DNA from: Oleispirillum sp963668495
GTDB lineage: Bacteria; Pseudomonadota; Alphaproteobacteria; Rhodospirillales; Rhodospirillaceae
NCBI GenBank assembly: GCA_963668495.1
Contig: OY764545.1
Location: 372,001-436,000, forward strand
Length of the DNA stretch: 64,000 bases
Reading direction: 5' to 3'
The notes beneath the pieces are model-generated. The model was not told the origin of the DNA, did no database searches, and saw nothing but the letters and a program-made list of their open reading frames with translations. The translations under genes and the position numbers were made by a program. Shown one piece after another: positions 18,121 to 26,400 of this stretch (positions within the stretch are counted from its first letter, which is position 1; every line of letters begins with the position of its first letter).

Positions 18121-19452
18121 CTACAAACCTGCGACTTCGCCTTCGCCGGGAGCCGGAACGTCATGGCCTTCATCCATGTACTGGCGCAATTTATTCCGCA
18201 AAGTACGAATGGAAATACCCAAGATGTTCGCCGCATGCGTACGATTCCCGACCGTGTGTTTCAGGGTATCAATAATCAAATCCCGTTCCACATCGGCAAC
18301 GGTGCGCCCGACCAAAGACCCGCCATGTGCTTCATCCGAGGAATCATCCCCATCATCCAGAAGCATAATCGCATCCGTGCCGATTTCCGGGCCAACTGCC
18401 AGCAAGACTGCACGGTGAATGGTGTTTTCCAGCTCACGAACGTTGCCGGGCCATGAATGGGTCTGCAACATCGCCATGGCATCCTTGGACAAGGCACGGA
18501 ACGCCACACCATTGGCCTCCGCATACTTATGGGCAAAGAAATCCGACAGTACTGGAATATCAGCTTTACGGTCACGCAAAGGCGGCAACGGCAAATTCAA
18601 CACGTTCAAACGGAAGAACAAATCCTCCCGGAACGTGCCTTTCTTCACTTCTGCCTTCAGGTCACGGTTGGATGTGGCAATGATGCGAACATCCACCCTG
18701 ACCGGTTTTTGTCCGCCGAGGCGATCAATTTCCCGTTCCTGAATTGCACGCAGTAACTTTGCCTGCAAGCGCACATCCATTTCACTGATTTCATCCAGCA
18801 ATAATGTCCCGCCGGACGCTTCTTCGAAGCGACCAATTCGTCGCGCCACTGCGCCAGTAAACGCGCCTTTTTCGTGCCCGAACAACTCAGATTCCAACAG
18901 GTTTTCAGGAATAGCCGCACAGTTCACCGCAACAAACCGTTCCTTTGCCCGTTTACTGTTGCTGTGAATGTATTGGGCAATCACTTCTTTACCCGTACCG
19001 GATTCACCCGTGATTAGGATGCTTGCCTCGGACGGGGCGACCTGCTTTGCCAACTTGACCACGCGATCCATGCGTGGGTCCGCATGCAGCAAAGTTTTTT
19101 GGTCTTCCTGAACGATGGCTTCAAGAACAGCAGCGATCAATTCCGCATCCGGCGGCAGTGGGATGTATTCTTTGGCTCCGGCCCGAATGGCACGCACGGC
19201 AGCCTTGGAATCCGGTTCCGTACCACAGGCCACAACCGGCAGGCTCATACGCTCAGTTTCCAAAGCTTTGATAAAGCTTTCCACGTCCTGAAGCACATCA
19301 ATCATGACCACATCCGCACCCTTACCGGCACGAAGAGTATCCATGGCCTGAGCCGTCGTTTCCACATGGGTCACGGATACACCACGGGCAACTGCGATCC
19401 GACTGGCAGCACCGATCTGATTACTGAGCGAGCCGATAATCAACAAACGCAT
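18121..19452 (-). CDS. flbD: Sigma-54-dependent flagellar regulator FlbD
   Basis: FlbD is the enhancer-binding protein that activates late flagellar genes and can repress early ones in alphaproteobacteria. Residues 1-120 are a degenerate receiver: the N-terminal acidic pair is replaced by IGSLSN and the KP dipeptide by LPP, although an Asp remains in VVMIDVL. The AAA+ domain has Walker A (GESGTGKE), the sigma-54 contact loop GAFTGA, and Walker B (GGTLLLDEISEM). The C-terminal Fis-type helix-turn-helix is NRTHAANILGISIRTLRNKL. It lies between the motA-like gene and flhA in the leftward flagellar block. Candidate binding sites are at 5822-5838 and 24440-24456. Confidence 0.9.
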   Translation of the reverse strand: MRLLIIGSLSNQIGAASRIAVARGVSVTHVETTAQAMDTLRAGKGADVVMIDVLQDVESFIKALETERMSLPVVACGTEPDSKAAVRAIRAGAKEYIPLPPDAELIAAVLEAIVQEDQKTLLHADPRMDRVVKLAKQVAPSEASILITGESGTGKEVIAQYIHSNSKRAKERFVAVNCAAIPENLLESELFGHEKGAFTGAVARRIGRFEEASGGTLLLDEISEMDVRLQAKLLRAIQEREIDRLGGQKPVRVDVRIIATSNRDLKAEVKKGTFREDLFFRLNVLNLPLPPLRDRKADIPVLSDFFAHKYAEANGVAFRALSKDAMAMLQTHSWPGNVRELENTIHRAVLLAVGPEIGTDAIMLLDDGDDSSDEAHGGSLVGRTVADVERDLIIDTLKHTVGNRTHAANILGISIRTLRNKLRQYMDEGHDVPAPGEGEVAGL

Positions 19453-19524
19453 GGTTCTTCATTCCCCGTGATAAAAGTCAATACTATACAAACGCAATGA
19501 CCGGAGCCGCAGCCCCGGTAGAAT

Positions 19525-20334
19525 TTAATCGTAAAAGCGAACCCGACGCGCCGGAGGCATAAGGCTGTTCAGCAGCATTTCCAAACGCCTTGGATTTTCC
19601 TGTCGCCCGATGGACCCGGCGGCGACCAAATTCAATTGCCCGATCAGGGCTTCCTCTGCCGAGTTTCGTTCCAGTTTCGATGCCAGCGGATTCAGCACCA
19701 TGTGTGCCAGCACCGCACCATAAAATGTTGTCAGCAAGGCCACCGCCATGGCTGGACCAATGGCTGAGGGGTCTTCAAGTCGGCCCAGCATTTGCACCAA
19801 CCCGATCAGCGTTCCGATCAACCCCATCGCCGGAGTAATTTCCGCCGCACGCCGCAACACACTGATGGACTTGCGATGACGGCCCAGCATAGCCCCAAGC
19901 TCCTGCCGCATGACGTCTTCGGCATCTTCAACCTTCATGCCGTCCACAATCATAATCAGCCCTTTACTCAGCAACGGGTCGGCAACAGCGCCCTGCGATA
20001 ACGGCTTTTGCAGCGACAAAATCCCCTGCCGTCGCGCCGCATCTGCAAGGCGCAACAATTCCAATGCTGTCAGTGACGGATTGGCACGCTGATAAGACAC
20101 CGTACGCAAAATCGCCCCAAAGGTCACACCCATATCCGACATGGTAAAACTGGCCAATGTCAGCATAAGAGACCCGCCGATGACAATCAGCACAGACGGC
20201 AAGTCAATAAATGCCGACGGGGTTCCCCCAAGAAACAGGGCCGAGACCACAAGCGCCATCGCCCCGATCAGGCCAACCAACGTTGCCGGGTCAAAGGCAT
20301 TTCCCTGTTCTTGTTCCTGCTGCCGCGTATCCAT
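19525..20334 (-). CDS. MotA/PomA-type stator subunit
   Basis: This is a 269-residue membrane protein with about four membrane segments: DPATLVGLIGAMALVVSALF, a second at about 47-66, and a pair at about 155-200. It has the family motifs in AEITPAMGLIGTLIGLVQML and the MVLNPLASKLE region after the last helix. A MotA-like protein conducts ions and generates torque together with a MotB partner. No motB gene follows here. The next gene is flbD, so the partner must be encoded elsewhere, or the protein pairs with another stator. It sits between fliN and flbD, 30 bases after fliN. Confidence 0.85.
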   Translation of the reverse strand: MDTRQQEQEQGNAFDPATLVGLIGAMALVVSALFLGGTPSAFIDLPSVLIVIGGSLMLTLASFTMSDMGVTFGAILRTVSYQRANPSLTALELLRLADAARRQGILSLQKPLSQGAVADPLLSKGLIMIVDGMKVEDAEDVMRQELGAMLGRHRKSISVLRRAAEITPAMGLIGTLIGLVQMLGRLEDPSAIGPAMAVALLTTFYGAVLAHMVLNPLASKLERNSAEEALIGQLNLVAAGSIGRQENPRRLEMLLNSLMPPARRVRFYD

Positions 20335-20364
20335 GTCGTGCTGTCCGCTTACCGTTGATCCGCG

Positions 20365-20736
20365 TTAGGTTCGGTCACTTTTGATGATCTCGGTCATGGT
20401 GACCCCAAGCCGATTTTCCACCACCACGACCTCTCCGCGGGCGACCAAACGGTCATTCACATAAATATCAATGGCTTCACCAACTTTGCGATCCAGTTCA
20501 ACCACTGCACCACGGCCCAGTTTCAACAGTTGGTTCACCTGCATGGAAGACTTACCCAAGACCGCCGAGACCCGGACCGGAATATCGTAGACAGCCTCCA
20601 GATCCGATGCGGAACGGGGCTTATCCATGGTCAGGAATTCATTGATCTCGTCTTCCAAATCCACAGGCTGGGCGGACGCCGCTGCTGCAGGATCTTCGGC
20701 AAGGTTGTTCAGTTCAAGGTCTTCATTCTCGGCCAT
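20365..20736 (-). CDS. fliN: Flagellar motor switch protein FliN
   Basis: FliN is part of the C-ring. The C-terminal 75 residues are a SpoA domain with YDIPVRVSAVLGKSSMQVNQL, then LGRGAVVELDRKVGEAIDIY and ARGEVVVVENRLGVTMTEI, all diagnostic of FliN. The N-terminal 45 residues are acidic. Length is 123 residues, and AAGGAGG precedes the ATG. The partner fliM is not in the window. It lies ten bases after fliH. Confidence 0.95.
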   Translation of the reverse strand: MAENEDLELNNLAEDPAAAASAQPVDLEDEINEFLTMDKPRSASDLEAVYDIPVRVSAVLGKSSMQVNQLLKLGRGAVVELDRKVGEAIDIYVNDRLVARGEVVVVENRLGVTMTEIIKSDRT

Positions 20737-20746
20737 TTCTGCCTCC

Positions 20747-21559
20747 TTACTCCATATCCGGTGCGGTTTCCGGTGCTTGCGTGCCCTGACCGTCGGTCAG
20801 GATGCCTTCGGCGTTGCGATTCACAATAGCCTGAATCTTCTGCATAAGGCTATCGGCACGACGTTCTGCCCCACCATTATCCCATTCCAGACGACAATCC
20901 GCCGGGCCCAAGGCCGAGTCCGCCATGACAACAACACTGCCATCAAAGCCGCGATTCCGTGCCATCGGCTCAATCCGCTCGCGCACACCATCTTCATTGG
21001 CTGGAGCCACCCGCAAAATCAATCGTGGTTCATTCAAGACATGCGGCAAACATTCCGTAACCAAGGCTTCAATTTCCGCGATGCCATGGGTCTGCATGTA
21101 GCTAGGCAAGATTTTATTAACCACAGCCATAGACAACGCCGCTGCCATTTTGTGGGTTTCCGCATTGGCCCGTTCCTGCGCTGCATGCAACGTGCCCATT
21201 TGGTCTGCGATTGCCTCTACCGCCAACGCCAGAAAATGCAGGGCAGATTCCTCCGCATCTTTTAGCCCCTGCGCATGCCCCAGAACACGCCCTTCCTCTC
21301 GCGCCGTGTCCAAGTCCTCTTCCGTGAACATTGGTGGCGGCGGTTCGGGCTCGGCATCAACGTCTTCAATTTGCCCTTCAACCGCACGTGGGTCCGGCTT
21401 TTCGTCCTCTGGCTGATTGAAGTCATAGGCAAACAGAAAACGTTGCACGGACTGCTCGGCAGCTTGCACCGCCGCCATCGGGTCCATGGTTTCCTCTTCC
21501 GTGCCCAAATTGAACGAGCGAAAGGCGTCTTTGGCTTCTTTTTTCGCGGTGGTTGTCAT
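20747..21559 (-). CDS. fliH: Flagellar assembly protein FliH
   Basis: FliH regulates the export ATPase FliI and binds FliN, whose gene follows at once. This 270-residue protein has an acidic N-terminal region with Pro and Glu (residues 40-85). A central helix has the family-like spacing of small residues (EEDLDTAREEGRVLGHAQGL), and the C-terminal domain resembles V-type ATPase subunit E (PRLILRVAPANED, VMADSALGPADCRLEWDNGG). The last motif, with its conserved G..DCRLEW, is strong evidence. It lies between fliG and fliN in the canonical order. Confidence 0.85.
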   Translation of the reverse strand: MTTTAKKEAKDAFRSFNLGTEEETMDPMAAVQAAEQSVQRFLFAYDFNQPEDEKPDPRAVEGQIEDVDAEPEPPPPMFTEEDLDTAREEGRVLGHAQGLKDAEESALHFLALAVEAIADQMGTLHAAQERANAETHKMAAALSMAVVNKILPSYMQTHGIAEIEALVTECLPHVLNEPRLILRVAPANEDGVRERIEPMARNRGFDGSVVVMADSALGPADCRLEWDNGGAERRADSLMQKIQAIVNRNAEGILTDGQGTQAPETAPDME

Positions 21560-21601
21560 GTGTTCCGTACTTGCCTGTCCAAGCGTTTACCGATGTCAGC
21601 T

Positions 21602-22621
21602 TTAGTAAATCAGTTCGTCTTCGTCGCGACCTTCGGAGATCACAATCTGACCAGAGTTTGCCAATTCCTTCGCCAGCGTGACGATCATGCTTTGAGATTC
21701 GTCCACCTCGCGCAAACGAACCGGGCCCATGGCCTCCATATCTTCGCGCAACATCTTGCCCGCACGTTCGGACATATTTTTGAAGAACATTTCCTTGATG
21801 GCGTCGCTTGCCCCCTTGAGACCAAGAGCCAGCTTGTCCTTTTCCACATGGCGCAACAGAGTCTGCACACCTTGCGTATCCAGGCGCACCAAATCTTCGA
21901 AGGTGAACATAAGTGCCTTGATCCGTTCCGCAGACTCCCGGTTACGTTCTTCCAGAGCCGACATAAAGCGGTTTTCAGAATTCCGATCCAGATTGTTAAA
22001 GATATCTGCAATCAGTTCATGGGAATCCCGACGGTTGGTGCGGGCAAGGTTGCTCATGAATTCTGTCCGCAGGGTTTTTTCCACGCCTTCCAGCACTTCT
22101 TTTTGCACAGATTCCATACGCAGCATCCGCATGATCACTTCCATTGAGAAGTTTTCCGGCAACAGTGCCAACACCCGTGCGGCATGGTCGACCTTAATCT
22201 TTGACATCACCACGGCAACGGTTTGCGGATATTCGTTTTTGAAATAATTCGCCAGAACCTGCTCATTCACATTGCCGAGCTTATCCCACATGGTCCGACC
22301 TGCCGGGCCACGAATTTCATCCATGATGGTTTGCACACGGTCTTTCGGCAGTGCCTTTGCCAACAGGCGTTCCGTACTTTCAAACGTACCGACCAAAGAC
22401 CCGGTGGCCGAAACCGCATCGGCAAATTCCACGAACAGGCGTTCAACCATGCTGGAATTCACCGTACCCAGTGTCGCCATGACCTGAGAGATTTCCTTAA
22501 TCTCTTCATCGTCCATCAGATTGAACAGACGTGACGAGTGTTCTTCCCCCAGCGACAGCAAGAACAGTGCTGCTTTCTGAGGCCCGGTCAGGCTGCGATA
22601 ATCTTCTTTTGTACGTGCCAC
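21602..22621 (-). CDS. fliG: Flagellar motor switch protein FliG
   Basis: FliG links the MS-ring to the C-ring and interacts with the stator. Three armadillo-like domains are evident: the N-terminal TGPQKAALFLLSLGEEHSSRL, a middle domain with EYPQTVAVVMSKIKVDHAARVLALLP, and a C-terminal torque helix with FTFEDLVRLDTQGVQTLLRHV. The EHPQ motif appears as EYPQ. Length (339) matches the family. It follows fliF with a 70-base gap and precedes fliH. Confidence 0.97.
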   Translation of the reverse strand: MARTKEDYRSLTGPQKAALFLLSLGEEHSSRLFNLMDDEEIKEISQVMATLGTVNSSMVERLFVEFADAVSATGSLVGTFESTERLLAKALPKDRVQTIMDEIRGPAGRTMWDKLGNVNEQVLANYFKNEYPQTVAVVMSKIKVDHAARVLALLPENFSMEVIMRMLRMESVQKEVLEGVEKTLRTEFMSNLARTNRRDSHELIADIFNNLDRNSENRFMSALEERNRESAERIKALMFTFEDLVRLDTQGVQTLLRHVEKDKLALGLKGASDAIKEMFFKNMSERAGKMLREDMEAMGPVRLREVDESQSMIVTLAKELANSGQIVISEGRDEDELIY

Positions 22622-22691
22622 GGTCTGACGACTCCGGTTTGGTCTTTAATACGCAAGTGTATATGTATGCGCCATTTTGGCGCATACATCA

Positions 22692-24326
22692 TCAGTTTTC
22701 CTGATACATCCAGTTGCGGACGATGCTCAAGGCTTCCTCTGGGTGTTTGCTGACGATTTCGCCGATTTTTTGGACCGAAGATGCTTTTACCCGACCTTCG
22801 ACCTTTTCGATATCAATCAGTTCATCTGCTTCCAGATCGTCATCATCTTCACCCGGCACCATAGAGCCCGTCGGCGCAGCCAATTGCGGGGCCTGTTGCT
22901 CTGTCAGCATCTGACGGCTGGCCTGTTCGGATGGGGATGGCAAGCTTTCGAAAGCGCGCGTCACCAACGGACGAACAATCAACAGGATGACCAGAATAGC
23001 GACCACGGCAACACCCAAGCCTTCGGCCATTTTCATGACTTCTTCTTTTTTGAAGCCAAGGAACAGGGCTTCTTCCGGCGGGCCAAACGCATCATCCAAG
23101 GTACGGAAGCGCATATTCACGATTTCCACCTGATCCCCTCGGCCCGGATCATACCCAACGGCGGAGCGAACCAACGCGCTCAGTTTCTCCATTTCCTGTT
23201 CGTCACGGTCGCTATAGGATTCCGATCCATCGGCATTTTTGGTCAAAACCCCATCCACCAGTACGGCAACAGACAGGCGTTTGACCACACCACTTTCACG
23301 AATGGAATTGGAAATGCGTTTGGAAATCTCGTAGTTCACGGTTTCCACTTCGCGACGTTCCGAACTGGTTGCTTGCCCTTGATTGCCATCCAAGTTGGCA
23401 TCGGGCAGATTTTGCTGCACGGATACGGAATCATTTTCCCGTTCCATGGTGTCACCGGTTTGCAATTCGGTCACGGTGGAACGCACGACCTGCCCATCAG
23501 GGTCATAGCTTTCCTGATTGGTCACCACCCGGTCAAAATCCATTTCCAGACTGACCTGAGCCCGAACCTTACCCGGCCCGATCGTACGGGACAAAAGGTC
23601 CTCGACAGACTGCTGCAAACGTCGTTCCTGAGACTGCCGCATTTCTTCCTGCGTCGTAGCCATGACCTGTTTGTCATCTTCGAACCCACGGGCAAGCAAT
23701 GCGCCTTTATCATCGATGATTGAAATGCGGGATGGCTTCAATTTCGGCACGGCAGATGCAACCAGATACTGGATGGCGTTCACCTGTTGCGAAGACAGTT
23801 TTGCCCCCTGCAACTTCAAAATAACGGAGGCGGACGGTTCTTGCGTCTCGCGGGAGAACATTTCACGCTTCGGCAGCACCAAGTGGACGCGCGCAGCTTT
23901 TACCGATCCCAGAGACATAATCGTACGCGCCAGCTCACCTTCCAGCGCACGGACCAGATTAACATTCTGCATAAAGTTGGTCGCACCCAACGCATCCATA
24001 TTGTCGAACAGCTCATAGCCATTGACGACCCCGGAATTATGGGCAATTTCCGCAGTTTCCAGACGCATTTTCAGCATCTTGTCACCCTGCACGTAAATGT
24101 CACGCCCTTCCGCCCGCAATTGGTACGGAATATTTTGCTCTTCCAACTGATGGGTGATCGCCCGCGCAGCAGACGGATCCAGATTGCTGTACAACAGCTC
24201 CATCTGAGGGGCACCCATCCGCATAGAGAAATAAATAATAAAGCCCAACAGACCGACGGAAACCGCCGCCATAGCCATCAAGCGACCAGGGCCAAGACTG
24301 CGCAGGGATTGAATAAAGGCGTTCAC
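22692..24326 (-). CDS. fliF: Flagellar MS-ring protein FliF
   Basis: FliF forms the MS-ring in the inner membrane. One membrane helix lies at about 15-35 (MAAVSVGLLGFIIYFSM). Ring-building motifs in YSNLDPSAARAITHQLEEQ and AARVHLVLPKREMFSRE follow, then a second helix (VAVVAILVILLIVRPLV) near 440 and a C-terminal FliG-binding tail ending HPEEALSIVRNWM. Length is about 544 residues. A TTG at 24335 was considered, but AAGG stands ten bases before GTG 24326, which is preferred. A CtrA-like box and a palindromic motif shared with the fliK promoter lie 96 to 130 bases upstream. Confidence 0.95.
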   Translation of the reverse strand: MNAFIQSLRSLGPGRLMAMAAVSVGLLGFIIYFSMRMGAPQMELLYSNLDPSAARAITHQLEEQNIPYQLRAEGRDIYVQGDKMLKMRLETAEIAHNSGVVNGYELFDNMDALGATNFMQNVNLVRALEGELARTIMSLGSVKAARVHLVLPKREMFSRETQEPSASVILKLQGAKLSSQQVNAIQYLVASAVPKLKPSRISIIDDKGALLARGFEDDKQVMATTQEEMRQSQERRLQQSVEDLLSRTIGPGKVRAQVSLEMDFDRVVTNQESYDPDGQVVRSTVTELQTGDTMERENDSVSVQQNLPDANLDGNQGQATSSERREVETVNYEISKRISNSIRESGVVKRLSVAVLVDGVLTKNADGSESYSDRDEQEMEKLSALVRSAVGYDPGRGDQVEIVNMRFRTLDDAFGPPEEALFLGFKKEEVMKMAEGLGVAVVAILVILLIVRPLVTRAFESLPSPSEQASRQMLTEQQAPQLAAPTGSMVPGEDDDDLEADELIDIEKVEGRVKASSVQKIGEIVSKHPEEALSIVRNWMYQEN

Positions 24327-24421
24327 GGTGAGCAAACCTTAATCTGGGGTCGGAAGCCGCACCCTTAGGCGCAATTTCCAACAATGATCCAACGTCCAGA
24401 TTACAGATTACCCGTGCGTAT

Positions 24422-24436
24422 TAAACACTTCGTTAA
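24422..24436 (-). promoter_or_regulatory. CtrA-like box upstream of fliF
   Basis: Read on the minus strand, the site is TTAA, seven bases, TTTA, one mismatch from TTAA-N7-TTAA. It stands about 96 bases before fliF. Early flagellar operons including fliF are CtrA targets in Caulobacter. The same TAAA-N7-TTAA variant occurs in front of ctrA at 26359-26373. Confidence 0.45.
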
Positions 24437-24439
24437 CGG

Positions 24440-24456
24440 GGCGGCAATTTTTGCCC
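24440..24456. promoter_or_regulatory. Dyad motif shared with the fliK upstream region (FlbD-type site?)
   Basis: GGCGGCAATTTTTGCCC contains the perfect dyad GGCAA-TTT-TTGCC. The same 17 bases occur at 5822-5838 with one change (A for G). Both copies precede flagellar transcription units. FlbD, encoded at 18121-19452, represses fliF and activates late genes in Caulobacter, so it is the natural candidate. No consensus was computed. Confidence 0.5.
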
Positions 24457-24479
24457 ACCATCATTAAGATAATCATCAA

Positions 24480-24902
24480 TTACTCATGGGTCCGACGATG
24501 TGTGGTTGCCGCCATCTCATCCATCAGCATTTGATCTTTGCGGTCTTGCTCAATTTGCGCCCGTTTCTCGCGGTTCTTTTGCAGCTGTTCAACGGTTTTG
24601 AAATCGCGATACGCCTCGGCAATTTTTTCGCGCTGAGTCAGAACTTGCTGTTCCAAGTCCTGCAATGCCTTTTCAAACTGCGCCCGAATTTGAATGACCG
24701 AATTGGCAAAACTACCATAAGCAAAACCCAATCCCTCAGGATCAGCGGCAGCGGCCTCTTGTTCCGATTTTACGTGCTCCTGTAACAGCTTTTGCCGATT
24801 TTCAATATCGGCAATCTGCCCCAGCAACTCAGCCAAGGCACGTTGTTCCTCATCCACAACCCACTTCTTCAGACGGACCAACGTTGATAGGTCTTTTTCC
24901 AT
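24480..24902 (-). CDS. fliJ: Flagellar export chaperone FliJ
   Basis: FliJ is a small coiled-coil protein that binds FliI and FlhA and escorts export chaperones. The 140 residues are nearly all helix with a heptad rhythm (LIQLEQ-type stretches such as LEQQVLTQREKIAEAYRDF and VEQLQKNREKRAQIEQ), rich in Gln, Glu and Lys. There is no membrane segment. It begins 15 bases after fliI, the standard order. The sequence itself is divergent, so the call rests on length, coiled coil and place. Confidence 0.8.
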   Translation of the reverse strand: MEKDLSTLVRLKKWVVDEEQRALAELLGQIADIENRQKLLQEHVKSEQEAAAADPEGLGFAYGSFANSVIQIRAQFEKALQDLEQQVLTQREKIAEAYRDFKTVEQLQKNREKRAQIEQDRKDQMLMDEMAATTHRRTHE

Positions 24903-24917
24903 GGTGGATCAGCCGCC

Positions 24918-26240
24918 CTACTGTGACAGAATTTGACCAAGCGTGGCGTAACCAGAGGCCAAGTCCGTGTATTCGGATTTTTCCTGAGCCAGAAACTGTT
25001 CCAATGCCGCGTTATAGCGAATGGCTTCATCCACTTCCGGGTTGGTCCCTTCCCGATACGCGCCAAGACGGATCAACTCCGCCATGTCATCATAGGTTGC
25101 CATCAAACGACGGGCGCGGTTGACGATGGCATTTTCCTCTTCCGTATTGCAGGCGGGCATGGTCCGCGAGACACTGCGCAACACATTGATCGCCGGGTAT
25201 CGGCCTCGTTCGGCAATAGAACGATCCAGCACAACGTGCCCATCCAAAATTCCGCGCACCGCATCGGAAATCGGTTCATTCATATCGTCGCCTTCGACCA
25301 GCACCGTGAACAATCCGGTAATGGACCCATTGCCAACACCGGGACCAGCCCGTTCCAGCAGTTTGGGCAATTCTGCAAACACCGAAGGGGTATAACCCTT
25401 GCTGGCAGGTGGCTCACCCGCCGACAGACTGATTTCCCGCTGAGCCATGGCAAAGCGGGTAACGCTATCCATCAAGATCAATACGTCTTTATCAAGATCA
25501 CGCAAATATTCGGCAATCGCCATTGCGGTATAGGCCGCCTGACGGCGCATCAACGGACTTTCATCTGAGGTCGCAGTCACCACAATACTGCGTTCCAGGC
25601 CTTCCGGGCCCAAGTCATCCTCGATGAACTCTCGGGCCTCGCGCCCACGTTCCCCGACAAGGCTTAAGACCGTCGCATCCAATTTGGTATGCCGTGCCAT
25701 CATTGCCATAATCGAAGACTTACCCACGCCCGATCCGGCGAAAATCCCCATACGTTGTCCGCGGCAACAGGTCAGAAAAGTGTTCAAGGCGCGCACACCA
25801 AGATCGACCTTGCCCTGCACACGTTGCCGAGCATGCGCCGACGGCGGTTGCGCCCGCACCGGGAACGCCACATCGCCCTTCTGCAATGGCCCCTTGCCAT
25901 CCACTGGCTCACCAAAGGCATTTACCACTCGCCCCAGCCATGACGGATGGGGATAAATAACGGGTTGGGTTTCCGCAACTTCTGCCTTACTGCCAAGGCC
26001 CACTCCTTCGAGATCCGTAAACGCCATCAGAAGTGCGCTTCCCGCACGAAAACCAACCACTTCGCAAGGGACTTTGCGACCGTCACGGCGGGCCAGCATA
26101 CAGCGATCACCAACAGACAACGCACCGTGTGCGCCGCCAACCTCAACCAACATGCCGGAAACAGCGGTCACGCGCCCAAAGACTTCGTAGTGCGGCAATC
26201 GATCAATTTCATGCAGCATATTTTGGATCAGGACTGTCAT
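24918..26240 (-). CDS. fliI: Flagellar export ATPase FliI
   Basis: FliI is the hexameric ATPase of the type III export apparatus. It has Walker A GIFAGSGVGKSSIMAM near 165, Walker B DVLILMDSVTRFAMAQREI, and the FliI/SctN-specific SAGEPPASKGYTPSVFAELP. Length is 440, as expected. It is the first gene of the leftward block and is divergent from ctrA across a 160-base gap that contains CtrA-like boxes, so it may be CtrA controlled. Confidence 0.97.
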   Translation of the reverse strand: MTVLIQNMLHEIDRLPHYEVFGRVTAVSGMLVEVGGAHGALSVGDRCMLARRDGRKVPCEVVGFRAGSALLMAFTDLEGVGLGSKAEVAETQPVIYPHPSWLGRVVNAFGEPVDGKGPLQKGDVAFPVRAQPPSAHARQRVQGKVDLGVRALNTFLTCCRGQRMGIFAGSGVGKSSIMAMMARHTKLDATVLSLVGERGREAREFIEDDLGPEGLERSIVVTATSDESPLMRRQAAYTAMAIAEYLRDLDKDVLILMDSVTRFAMAQREISLSAGEPPASKGYTPSVFAELPKLLERAGPGVGNGSITGLFTVLVEGDDMNEPISDAVRGILDGHVVLDRSIAERGRYPAINVLRSVSRTMPACNTEEENAIVNRARRLMATYDDMAELIRLGAYREGTNPEVDEAIRYNAALEQFLAQEKSEYTDLASGYATLGQILSQ

Positions 26241-26322
26241 TCTTGGCTCTTATGCAAAATTCAGTGGAAGTAGTTTAGCAGCGTTATATGAAATGTCGGT
26301 AAATTTTCAGGAACATACCCTT

Positions 26323-26384
26323 ACAAGGCATTGCACCGCCTTGTTAACCACAGTATCGTAAACCATCTGTTAATAAAGGTTAAC
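26323..26384. promoter_or_regulatory. ctrA/fliI divergent control region with CtrA-like boxes
   Basis: A 7-bp inverted repeat ACAAGGC/GCCTTGT with an 8-base spacer occupies 26323-26344. TTAACC starts at 26344. TAAA-CCATCTG-TTAA at 26359-26373 is one mismatch from TTAA-N7-TTAA, and a further TTAACC starts at 26380, 17 to 26 bases before the ctrA ATG. CtrA autoregulation is known in Caulobacter. The close position to the ATG suggests repression. No GANTC methylation site is present in the gap. Confidence 0.5.
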
Positions 26385-26400
26385 CTCGGGGAATTGCAGA

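Noticed and set aside
26370..26383. TTAA-N6-TTAA as a full CtrA box before ctrA
   Set aside because: The spacing is one base short of the TTAA-N7-TTAA consensus. Only the separate TTAACC half-site is retained.
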